A stretch of DNA of 25,116 bases from Pelargonium nanum (GCA_036897485.1 JAYMTF010001239.1:1-25116), one strand, 5' to 3'; counted from the first letter of the stretch, positions 11,362-20,898 are shown. Notes: generated by a model from the letters alone, not told the origin. A program made the numbers and translations.

Positions 11362-11570
11362 TTTTCTTTCACTTTCTCACATTTTCCAGGAAAATGAATA
11401 CCTATAAGAACAGAGGGTAAGATGGGTAATAGGCATTTGGTGTCAACAAGATGGGTCTTGGGTTTTCTAGGGTTCTTTCCTGGTTCTTGCAAAACCTTTT
11501 TTACCTGGCCAAAGATGCACATGACTATAAAAATAAAAATAAAAAAACCAAGGAGGGAGAGAGGCAATGT
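11356..11570. repeat. Dispersed repeat of about 240 bp, copy 2
   Basis: Second copy of the unit at 10083-10322, shorter by about 30 bp in the middle. Its left edge joins the truncated WAK fragment at a short shared CTATAA. Its right edge ends after the GGGAGAGAGGCAATGT motif, where the two copies diverge. The following 11571-11749 is AT-rich with nothing recognised. Confidence 0.75.
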
Positions 11571-11749
11571 ACATTGAGTTAATTTAATAGGTTTCATGAA
11601 CTTGCTTGCACATGGGTGAGTGAGGGTTTTTGGACTTATAATTTTCAGTGGCAGTTTTTGAAAATTTGAAGATAAGATGAGGGTATTATTGTAAATTGAT
11701 AAAAATTTATTAATGGGGCGAACCGATGTTACAAGAAAGATTGTCACTA

Positions 11750-11885
11750 ACATTAAGTGGTAGAGTGGATAGATACTCACCTTTCATCCTTGAAGGCTTG
11801 GTTTCAAGCCACCCTCAATGCAATGTGTGTTTGGTATATTAAGTGTGTGTGGTGTGAGTTGTAATGTGGGTGAAGAAAAAAAAAA
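11750..11885 (+). mobile_element. tRNA-derived SINE-like element
   Basis: An RNA polymerase III A-box match (TGGTAGAGTGG, 11758-11768) is followed 31 bp later by a B-box-like GGTTTCAAGCC (11800-11810). The order and spacing are those of a tRNA promoter. A GT-rich body follows, and the unit ends in an A-rich tail at about 11874-11885. The whole is about 135 bp, in the usual plant SINE size range. The sequence does not fold as a full tRNA by eye, and no clear target-site duplication was found. The family is not identified. Confidence 0.6.
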
Positions 11886-11890
11886 CTGGC

Positions 11891-12050
11891 GACATATACA
11901 GTAGAAACAAGCAGTCACTTCTTAGAGGAGACCCTTAAAATATATAAAATGACATATACAGTAGAAACAAGCGGCGGATGAGAAAGACTTTCGATGAGTT
12001 TGTCAACGTCTTCATTCACTTCTTAGAGGAGACTCTTAAAATATATAAAA
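11891..12050. repeat. Imperfect tandem duplication
   Basis: The block GACATATACAGTAGAAACAA occurs at 11891-11910 and again at 11951-11970. The block CACTTCTTAGAGGAGAC followed by CTTAAAATATATAAAA occurs at about 11916-11949 and 12018-12050. The right unit carries about 42 extra bases between the two blocks. This is a local duplication followed by an internal deletion or insertion. It lies between the SINE-like element and the WAK pseudogene. No coding role is apparent. Confidence 0.75.
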
Positions 12051-12139
12051 TTATAAGAAGTGTGAGATTTTAAACATATATTGCTATTAGAGTGTACTAA
12101 TAACCAATGGCAAGAAACTAGACGTGCAAATCCATCACC

Positions 12140-13245
12140 ATGTTCGATTGACGTGCTAATCTTCATGGCAGGCCGGTTCTTTCCATTCAAATGCAAACAT
12201 CTTTTTGCAAGGTTAGCAACTGCCACAATCTCATTTTCTTTTCCCTGGTTAGCAACTTGATTGTCAACGATATCAAACAAATTACGATTCTCTTTCATTT
12301 CCGAGATGAAAAATGTAGCTAAACCTTTCTCTTCTATCCTCGATGAAGATATTGCTTTCTGTCCGGTTAAGAGCTCTACAAGCACAACTCCAAAGCTATA
12401 CATATCGCTTTTATCAGTAAACTTACTTGACTGATAGTACTCGGGATCTAAGTACCCAAACATACCATGTGCTAATGTGGTCACGTGAGTTTGATCCACA
12501 ACAATTGATCTTGATGTTCTAAAATATGTTATTTTTGCCTGATAATTATCATCTAAGAGTATATTAGCAGACTTAATGTCTCGGTGGTAAATAGGAATAG
12601 AAGTTGCACAGTGCAAGTAGGAAAGAGCACCAGCAACTTCAATTGCTATTTGTAGGCGCATTTTCCATGAAACTATGATTTTCTCAGTTTGGTCCTGGAG
12701 ATATTGTGAAAGCGTTCCATTGAATTCATACACCAGCAAAGGAACTGTTGGGATGAAATAAGTTAGAGAAGTAGGAGAATTCTTTTGAAAGAGGAAACTT
12801 TGTTTCTTAGCTTCATACAAATGGTAAGGTTACATCCATATTTATAGTACTCAAATGAGACCTTAGACATAATACTTTTATAGAGAACTCTCTCAACTAG
12901 TAAACTATTCTAGAGAATTCTCACTACTACACAACTACTCTACCAACTACAAGACCTAGCAGCTTAACAACATTCTTATGAATAATTTGTGAGAGAATCA
13001 CCACCTCATCGATGAAAATTTGGATTTCGCCTTGGATAACATATCCATTTCCTTCAAAGCCAGCATCACAATAGCAATATTGAGTGGTACTTTTTTGGTA
13101 GCCCAATAATTGAGTTAGGCAGACAAGATTGTCTTTCTCCCATTTCTCTCCTTCCCAATTTGATAAGGTCCATTCAAGAACTGCAGGAATGTGTTGAGAT
13201 TGCAGAAAAAAGATCCAAAGAATTGTGTTCAAGTCATTCTTGATC
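12140..13245 (-). pseudogene. WAK pseudogene
   Basis: Minus-strand WAK remains in two pieces split by a solo LTR (12746-12951). The upstream piece (about 13245-12952) starts within the ectodomain ([30 protein letters not shown]), closest to gene D. It runs directly into the kinase C-helix region ([21 protein letters not shown]). The EGF module, transmembrane helix, glycine loop and catalytic Lys are missing. The downstream piece (12745-12140) continues at VPLLVYEF through [12 protein letters not shown] and YLDPEYYQSS. The DFG motif has become YFR, and a deletion after NRPAM removes the end of the C-lobe and shifts the frame past the normal stop. It lacks a start, a membrane anchor and ATP-binding residues, so it cannot make a working receptor kinase. 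Confidence 0.88.
12746..12951 (-). mobile_element. Fossil solo LTR, Copia- or TRIM-like
   Basis: A 206-bp unit with TG and CA ends (plus strand TGTTGGGA at the left, CAACTACA at the right) interrupts the WAK pseudogene. On the minus strand it has a TATA-like CTATAAATA in its middle part and ends in CCCAACA, as in many Copia LTRs, so its likely orientation is minus. No internal region or second LTR is present, so it is a solo remnant and not an active element. No clear target-site duplication flanks it. It is younger than the WAK copy it entered. Confidence 0.6.
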
Positions 13246-13726
13246 TTCTTAGTTCAAAGTCTTGTAGAAACAATGGCCTGATGAAACTTAATTAACTTAG
13301 ACAAATAACTCCATAAATAACATAGTTTCTAAAGATATAAACATTTTGGAGTATATGTTTGTGTTTTGACCAATAACAGTATATTATTACAGAAAAATTT
13401 AGATAACCACCAATAGGTTTCTTGTAGCCAGCTTATATTTACATATAGGGGAGTGTTCATGTACAAATTAACCTTTGGTGCCAATTTTGTATATAAATGA
13501 ACTTTGAGCTGCGTGTATAAGTCAATTTAACTTATAAAAAATTTGTAAACAAGTTGAACTTCAATATTAGATATACTAGCACTTATTCATATATATTGTC
13601 TACTGTTCAAACCAACCAATATTCAATCTATTGGCTCTTCAATACCTCTTAAGATAACCACCCATAGTTTTCATTGAGTAGTCCTATATAGATTCACAAC
13701 TGAACCTTCTTAGAAAGTTTCCAATA

Positions 13727-13840
13727 AAATTACAAGTTGGGTCTCAAGTTTCCAATGACAAAAAGTCATTACAAGTTGTCAACAAAATCATGATAGGAAA
13801 CTTGATGACCACACAATAAATTACAAGTTGGGTCTCAAGT
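13727..13840. repeat. Pair of identical 23-bp direct repeats
   Basis: The 23-bp sequence around ACAAGTTGGGTCTCAAGT is found at 13727-13749 and 13818-13840, identical in both, with a period of 91 bp. A second short motif, GTTTCCAAT, occurs at about 13718 and 13748. This is a minor local duplication; a transposon origin cannot be shown. Confidence 0.7.
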
Positions 13841-14029
13841 AAATAAATTTTACCGATCACAATTTATTCACATTATTGAATTATATAGGATAATAAATAA
13901 TCAATGATAATTCACACAATAATCGAAAACTCTCATCTACTATAGCACAAAGTCTCACTCGTATGTATTCTTGTTCCAAAGGTTCTTCACGGGTACCTTC
14001 AGAAGCAAATTATGACCCTTAAAGTATGG

Positions 14030-14110
14030 TAAAGTCTTTTGCTCGCTGAGGCTCGAACCTAAGATCTCAAGAGAAGCAAGTCCCTTAAGTCACTTGTCCC
14101 GTTGATGGTT
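14030..14110 (-). mobile_element. Possible tRNA-related SINE remnant
   Basis: On the minus strand a good B-box (GGTTCGAGCC, 14059-14050) is preceded 22 bp upstream by an A-box-like TGACTTAAGGG (14092-14082). This is tRNA-promoter order, though with a short spacing. There is no clear A-rich tail or target duplication, so this is a weak call that chance could explain. Confidence 0.3.
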
Positions 14111-14231
14111 GTTTGTACTTTTTTTGAATTATTATTACATTGAACAATATAATAGGATAGAAAGAGAAAAGGCTACCAATGAAGTAGTCTTCAACAACAA
14201 AGATAGAAAAAGATCAGATGGGCTTTTTCTC

Positions 14232-14888
14232 TCTTTTAACTTTGAGCTTATCTTCTAAATCATTAAGGATTGGTTTGCTCTTCATCACGAATAATAAGCA
14301 GTGAAGCTAATCTGAACAATATTCACAAGCTACATTTGTCTTCTTATGTAGAATTGGCTGCATGAAACAGTGCCTACTTGACCAACTTGGCCATTGGGAG
14401 CTTTCTAAGAAGGTTCACTTGTGAATATAGCTGACGCAGAAACGGACAATAAAGATGAGATAGGTCCGCTAGAGTAAGTAATTACTACAAGAAAACTCGC
14501 GATATGTGACAGATGTTTTTGTCATAAATCTATGGATTTCAATCATAGAATGTAATTTGCGACGTAATTGTGACAAAATATTTCTGTTATTGTTTGGGTC
14601 GTCACAAATGTGTGATATAAAATATGATTTTTGTCACAATTTGTTACGGAGCTTACGTAGCGAAAAATTTTCTCTCACAAATTTGCGTCACAATTTGCAA
14701 CTTTTTGTTGTAGCGTATAATGTTCAAAGCCCTCGCTGGAGCCGCCCATGCCCACAAGAGAAAAGTACATGACTACAATGGTTATATAAACGGGCTAGAG
14801 TTATTCACAGAATCATCTGTCTCCAGAGTCATTTAAGTTTGATCAAATCATTGTTGCTATAAAGCTTTGACAGTAATAGCAAAAGAGT
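14232..14888 (+). promoter_or_regulatory. Promoter region of WAK gene D
   Basis: A TATA box (TATATAAA) lies at 14783-14790, 99 bp before the start codon at 14889. A W-box core TTGACC is at 14378-14383. The region is homologous to 10802-11199 apart from about 310 bp (roughly 14440-14752) that includes a CACTA-type miniature element. That insertion lies between the distal W-box and the TATA box, so it may have changed promoter spacing relative to the sister copy. Confidence 0.6.
14483..14715. mobile_element. CACTA-type miniature transposon in the gene D promoter
   Basis: The left end reads TACTACAAGAAAAC and the right end, reverse-complemented, reads CGCTACAACAAAAAG. Both match the CACTACAAGAAAA-type ends of plant CACTA (EnSpm) elements with one changed base each. 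The interior (about 233 bp overall) contains repeated GTCACAAAT- and TTTTGTCA-type subterminal motifs. It has no transposase frame, so it is non-autonomous. A 3-bp target duplication is not clean. The sister promoter copy at 10.8-11.2 kb lacks it. Confidence 0.65.
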
Positions 14889-17306
14889 ATGGTTGTGCAG
14901 TCTGTGCTATTGAGCTTGATTCTGTTGCTGGTATGGCCTGCAATGGAAACATTGGCAGCTGGATCGTCTCTTTCAAAGCCCGGTTGCCAAGAAACCTGCG
15001 GAGAACTCGCCATTCCATACCCTTTCGGGACGGGAAACAGAAGCTGCTACCACGACGAATGGTTCGAGATAGACTGCCAGAAGAACACTGCTAATGTAAG
15101 TCAATCCGTTCTTTTCTTAAAGAAACTCAATATGCAAGTGCTGAGAATTATACTACCAGATAAGAGTAGCATTGACCCAATGGGTAGAATCTATGTGAAG
15201 AGTCCAATAATCTCTTCAGATTGTAATGGTAGCAGCAATAACAGTACTGGTCCAGTCGTGGACTTGAGAGGCAGCAATTTTGTTTTCTCTCAGTTCATGA
15301 CTCGTTTCGCTGCTGTTGGTCGCGACAGCAGAGCCATAATGGCTGATATAGAGCCAGATCTTACAGGTTGCTTGCCGGGTAATAGAACTTGTTCTGAATT
15401 GATCACGAACTGTTGTGATACCACAATCCCTTCGGATCTCAAGGTGTTTAATGCGGATTTTGAGAGCATTAGTACTGGTGAAAATACAGAGGGAAAAGAG
15501 TGTAAATTTGCCTTCATGGTTCATAAAGACTGGTTCTATTATGGTTTGTCTGGGACAAGAAGAGAATGGCTTGGATACAATTCTACAACTGTACTCTCTT
15601 CTCTGCAATCTAAAGACATTCCTGCAGTTCTTGAATGGACCTTATCAAATTGGGAAGGAGAGGATTGGGATGAGGTCAATGTTGCCTGTGGAACCCTATC
15701 TGTAGGCAACCAAGACAGAACCACTCAATATTGCTATTGTAAAAAAGGCTTTGAAGGAAATGCATATATTGCCAATGGATGTCAAGGTAAATTTTCACAC
15801 CTATGCCATTTTGACTCTAAATTGTTGTTATTATTTTTTTTGTTTTCTTGATTACAACATTTAATATACTAAAAATGTTTTATTTTTTTGTGTTTGTTCT
15901 TTGTTTCTTGAGATATAAATGAATGCGAGGATGTCAAACTCCATACCTGTCCATCTGCTTGTGAAAATACATATGGAAATTACAAGTGCAGAAATTCGCT
16001 GCTGAAGCGAATCATTATTGGTATGTCACTTGCTTTACACTAATCAAATCTCAGTTGTCAAATAATATTCTTATCGTATAATTGGGATTATGCAGTTATG
16101 CTCTTCGAAACTATAAATTTTTATAACTAGCTGATGATATGTTCTATTTTCTTGACTTGTGCAGCTCTTAGCTCTATTCTTGGACTGTTGATTGGAATGA
16201 CAAGCTTGTGGATTTTATACAAAATCATCAAGAGAAGATGGGAGATAAGAATGAAGAAAAAGTTCTTCATACGAAACGGTGGTTTATTGCTGAAGCAAAA
16301 ACTATCATCTTGTCAAGTCAGTGTTGAAAGCAAGTTCTTCACCTCAGAAGAACTGGAAAAGGCCACTGGAAATTTTAACGAGAGTAGAATACTTGGTCGG
16401 GGAGGTCAAGGGACGGTCTACAAAGGAATGTTATCAGATGGAAGAATTGTTGCGGTCAAGAAGTCCAAAATAGAAGATCAAGGCAAAGTCGAAACTATCA
16501 TCAATGAGGTAGCGATGCTCTCGCAAATTATTCATAGAAATGTTGTTACGCTGCTAGGTTTTTGTTTGGAGACCGAAGTTCCTTCGTTGGTCTATGAATT
16601 TATTCCTAATGGAACGCTGTCACAATATCTCCACGACCAAACTAAGAAGATCATAGTTTCATGGCAAATGCGCTTACAAATGGCAATTGAAGTTGCTGGT
16701 GCTCTTTCCTATTTGCACTTTGCAACCTCTATCCCCATACACCACCGAGACATCAAGTCCGTTAATATACTCTTGGATGACAAGTATCGAGCAAAAATAG
16801 GAGATTTTGGAACATCAAGATCGATGCCTTTGGATAAATCTCACGTGACCACATTTGTATATGGTACATTTGGGTACTTAGATCCCGAGTACTTTCAGTC
16901 AGGTCAGTTCACTGATAAGAGTGATGTATATAGCTTCGGCGTAGTGCTTGTTGAGCTCTTAACCGGAGAGAAAGCAATATCCCTGACGAGGACAGAAGAG
17001 AGAGGTTTAGCTACATATTTTACCACGGAAATGGAAGAGAATCGTCTGTTTAAAATCGTTGATACTCGAATTGCGAACCAGGGAAAAGAAGATGAGATTG
17101 AGGCAGTTGCTAACCTTGCAAAAAGATGCTTGGACATGAATGGAAAGAACCGGCCGGACATGAGGGAAGTGCACATGGAACTGGAGAGGATTGGTTTGTT
17201 GCAAAGGACTGTTAATGGTGAAGAAACAAATGAAGTTGAATCTGTACGGAACCAAGAAACTAGGCTATGGGATTTACTTCGTACCGCCACCTTTTCTGGA
17301 CTTTGA
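14889..17306 (+). CDS. Wall-associated receptor kinase (WAK-like), gene D
   Basis: Exons are 14889-15786, 15913-16020 and 16165-17306, with GT-AG phase-1 introns and 715 aa. A signal peptide precedes the GUB_WAK start ([28 protein letters not shown]). The paired-cysteine stretch ([20 protein letters not shown]) and the [14 protein letters not shown] end motif follow. The EGF-like module starts DINEC. The transmembrane helix begins [11 protein letters not shown]. The kinase is complete: GRGGQG near 413, [36 protein letters not shown]. The C-terminus is short (RTATFSGL). Beyond the stop, DNA resembling the tail of gene C (around ...GCAACCACT..., 17337-17370) continues out of frame, so a one-base indel probably removed the DAQPLLP-type tail. 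Kinase function should not depend on it. The gene converges with the ARF gene. Confidence 0.92.
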
Positions 17307-17450
17307 CTGCTCTGTATCATCATCATCTTATTATAAGCAACCACTACTGTTCAATCGAATAGATTGGCATGTCTAGTTTCATACCATTTGTTTTTAGTTC
17401 TTTTCTTTCTTGGTAGCAATGTTGTACACTTTTCTTTTCAAATTTCTTTT

Positions 17451-17456
17451 AATAAA
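17451..17456 (+). terminator. Candidate poly(A) signal of gene D
   Basis: A canonical AATAAA hexamer lies 145 bp after the gene D stop codon and just outside the left end of the foldback element. Plant poly(A) signals are loose, so this is only a likely position for 3'-end formation. Confidence 0.4.
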
Positions 17457-17457
17457 A

Positions 17458-17886
17458 GGAAGAAGGCCCAAATTAGTCATGAATTATTCAGTTCATATCA
17501 TTTTAGTCTCTCAACTATCAAACGTGTCAATTTAGTACATAAAATATGCAAATGATCCAGTTTAGTCCAAACGTTTTAAAACATCGAGCCATTTAAAAAC
17601 ATTCCGTTAAATTTGTTAACGGAACCGTTAAAATTACAATAAAAAAAATATTTTATTGTAATCACTGTCACGTCATCAATTTAATATTAAAAAATATTTT
17701 TATATTAATTTTAACGATTCCGTTAACAAATTTAACAAAATATTTTTAAATGGCTCGATTTTGTAAAACGTTTGGACTAAACTGGCTTGTTTGCATAACT
17801 TATGTACTAAATTGGCACGTTTGATAGTTGAGGTACTAAAATGGCACGAACTGAATAGTACGGAGACTAATTTTGACCTTTTTCCC
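17458..17886. mobile_element. Long-inverted-repeat foldback MITE (Mutator-like type)
   Basis: The left arm (about 17458-17640) and right arm (about 17705-17886) are inverted copies of each other over roughly 180-190 bp with scattered mismatches. Matching landmarks, left arm then right arm reverse-complemented, are CAACTATCAAACGTG, CAGTTTAGTCCAAACGTTTTA, TCGAGCCATTTAAAAA and AAATTTGTTAACGGAA. The centre is a short AT-rich spacer. There is no transposase. Long arms and internal phrases like AATTTAGTAC are typical of Mutator-like MITEs. The flanks (TTAATAAAA and GAGTAAAAC) do not give a clean 9-bp target duplication. A transcript across it would form a long hairpin. Confidence 0.8.
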
Positions 17887-18574
17887 GAGTAAAACGAAAA
17901 ATAGGCTAGTGTTGTACTATTACTCGCATCGCAAAATAAAGAATAAATAACATCAAACATGCATCCCAAGAAACTCTGTTTCTTCACTATCTCTTTACAT
18001 ATATTAACCACCAATCTTTCATAAAGTCAGGCAAGGCAGCTAGCTGTAGGCAAAGAAAAGTAGTGAGAAAATAAACATCTCTTTCACTACTTCAAATCCT
18101 AAAAAAAATAATAAACTTTTAATTCAACGCGCCCGTTGAGTTGTACAACATAACATAAATCGGACAAGCTCTGATACATGTAAAAGATCTATCTAATGAA
18201 CTTTATACTCTACCAAGTCATAGAATTATATATCATTATGGCCAGTGTAAATTGGTTCTGTGCCACAAATAAAACAATCAGGGAAAACTTATCTCAAAGT
18301 ATTATCATATATATGTAACTTACAAGACATGATTAGCAACTCAGAGAAACTGAACTGCTATTCTTATGAGTTCATGCTCATTCGCCATTCGTGTTCTAAT
18401 TGTGCTACAATTATACGTACTAATTAGAATTTACACTACTAATCTGCAATACGAGCTTTAGCGTAGGCTTAACAAGGCACTAAAGTCACATGCAACAAAA
18501 TAGTTAAAGAATGCTAATAATCCATGCATAAGAAACAGTTCAATGCTCATCAGCAGCTATTTCCTAACACTTCT
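17887..18574 (-). other. 3' flank and probable 3' UTR of the ARF gene
   Basis: No reading frame here is supported. The part nearest 18574 should be the ARF 3' UTR, read on the minus strand; its end cannot be placed. The sequence is AT-rich, and I see no transposon ends between 17887 and 18574. Confidence 0.45.
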
Positions 18575-20850
18575 TTAGTACTCAAGCGACCCCATTGATG
18601 CAACACCATTGCTCGAGTTTCTCATGTCCTGTCGAGTTATGTAGCCATCACTTGCATTGTTTCCATTTGAATTCTTATGGTTTGGGGCAGAAGTTGGAGG
18701 TTCGAGGCCTTCTTTGCCCATTTGTTGCACTTCGAGTGGTGATAGAATTTTGATATACCACACATTGTTTACGAACTCCCTGGAAAATTATAGTAGATTG
18801 TACATCATTGATTGTTGAATGATATATTGAAAAGGAAATAATGTAGTGTTTGGATTTAAATATTTGGAATGAGAATTGAAATTAAGAATGGGAAAAGAAA
18901 TGAGCTTTTCATTCCAGAACCATTCTCATGACAAAAAAAATCCTAATCTACATATGAGCAACGATAATCTCATTCCCATTCTGATTCTTGCTCCTAAACA
19001 AAAACTTAAATCCAAACACTACATAGAATAAGGCATCGATTACGAATTCTTCAAATTTGTACAAATGCAATTTAAGTTGTACTTGAATTTGATTATGTAA
19101 AGGTTCGTATGTCCCTGGCTATTAGTTAAAAGTGATATGTAAGATGTAAAAGTATCTAAGATACACGGACATACGATTTTTAAATCATCAGATTAACACA
19201 GTCGATGACTCAATATAGTGAAATAATTTTTTAAAGGTGAGATTGATCAGCTAGACTAAATAGTAATATTTTTTCAACGGATAAAGAAAAGCTCGAGCAT
19301 AGAATGAACTTACTGCCACGGGTCGTCACCAAGGAGAAGAACATCATTCTCCCGGTCAACGAACACAAGCTGCCAGCCTGATCTCTGAGGGTCCTCCAAT
19401 TGGCCTTCAAGGCCAAACTTCCGAGCGAGTTCACTGCGCAGCTCATCATAACTGCTAAACTGAGAAATATCCAGTGATCTCCCGAAGGACCCTGACTTGT
19501 GAACCTATCAGGATTTGTTCATTGAAATTAATAACCCAAAATGTCATCAACATAGGTCACATACTACACTACACAACTGATGTTACTATTCTTTAACCAA
19601 AATAAGTCAACAGATTAAGCGTGAAGAGATAATTTTGCAACTGAGCAGAGCAGGTTGCTGGTGCGTGCTTGAAATATAGGACCCAACAAACTTATGTTAA
19701 ACAATATGTGCCACAAAGGGAAGTCGTAAATGCAAATATTCTACAACTTGCAACTGTACTGGAGATAACTTTCATCAGGACACTAGTCTTTATATAATTA
19801 TACATGAAAAATATATATTCAAGTACTTCAAAACTAACAAAAGTCAAGAACTTTCTAGATGGCAAGAGGCAACAACTCAGAATATGACGGTAAGGTCTGC
19901 AGTTCAACCCCATAAAACTGTTGTTTCTAAAACACAAACTTTTTCAATCGGGTTCACATAACACACAGAAGAAAGGTAGTCATAATTAACAAGTTAGGTA
20001 AAATAATCAGTTCATGTGATCATGTCAAAGCACAGCAAGCAAACTTTGCATGGCCCAACAAGTTTATAGATTAGTCTTCGGACATAATAGAAGAGCCAAA
20101 AAAATGATTGCAAAAGATAGATACCTTCACAAAGGTTCTGGATGGTGGGTTTACTTGGTCGACATTTTCAGAAGACTGCAAGAAACCTGATTCGTCTACA
20201 CAACTTGAAGATGTCATGTCCGAGTTGAGCTGAAAATCAGCACCTGTCGCATTTGTGAAGTTAGAAGAATTAAATGGCATCGATAATGAATCATTATCAC
20301 TACCAATGTTTCTAAGGTTTGGCATCCCATTCTGCAGCATGAGGGATGAGGAATCGATGTTAACCCCAAACAAAAGATTGTTTTGTGGATCTGCACCACC
20401 TTCATATGGAGAGTATTCTCTATCAGGAAATGGAGGAAACAAAGCAGCAAGCTCAGAGACATTTGAATGAGGCGTTCTCAACTGTTCCACTTGGGGAAGT
20501 ACAGATTGGGAAGCTCCAGAATGGATCTGAGGTTCAACGGGGGCTTGCTTTGATAACATAGCAGAAGATGAGATTACAGGATTGCTACGGTTGAAGTTAA
20601 GTAAATGGGATGCTCCATCGTGGGACAATGAACCAAGAATGCTATGCATAGGAGTAACATCAGATGTGGTATTAGGGTTTCCGGTGGAGTCAGAGAAAGT
20701 CTGCTGCTGGGGTTGAGAAGGGAGGGTCTGTACAGATGAAGATTGGGATTGGGTGGCTGACGCAAACTGAGATAGGGAAGATATTACATTTGGGTTCTGC
20801 TGCTGCATAAGTAATTGGTGCAGCTGCTGAGGCTGTTGATATTGTTGTTG

Positions 20851-20898
<48 letters not shown>

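Larger units (their letters stand above)
13246..14231. other. AT-rich spacer without a gene
   Basis: No gene or WAK homology was recognised between the pseudogene and the conserved upstream region of gene D. The spacer holds a short direct repeat (13727-13840) and a weak SINE-like candidate (about 14030-14110), both listed separately. Otherwise it is low-complexity AT-rich DNA. Confidence 0.5.

Noticed and set aside
11154-11780. 208-codon minus-strand frame
   Set aside because: It runs antisense through the WAK fragment and the dispersed repeat copy; its only conserved part is the repeat itself.
14030-14110. A functional tRNA gene at the B-box match
   Set aside because: No cloverleaf can be folded by eye and the A-box to B-box spacing is short; kept only as a weak SINE remnant.
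18124-18142. Short palindrome around CAACGCGCCCGTTG near the ARF 3' end
   Set aside because: The stem is only about six base pairs without a following T-run or other context; plausible by chance.
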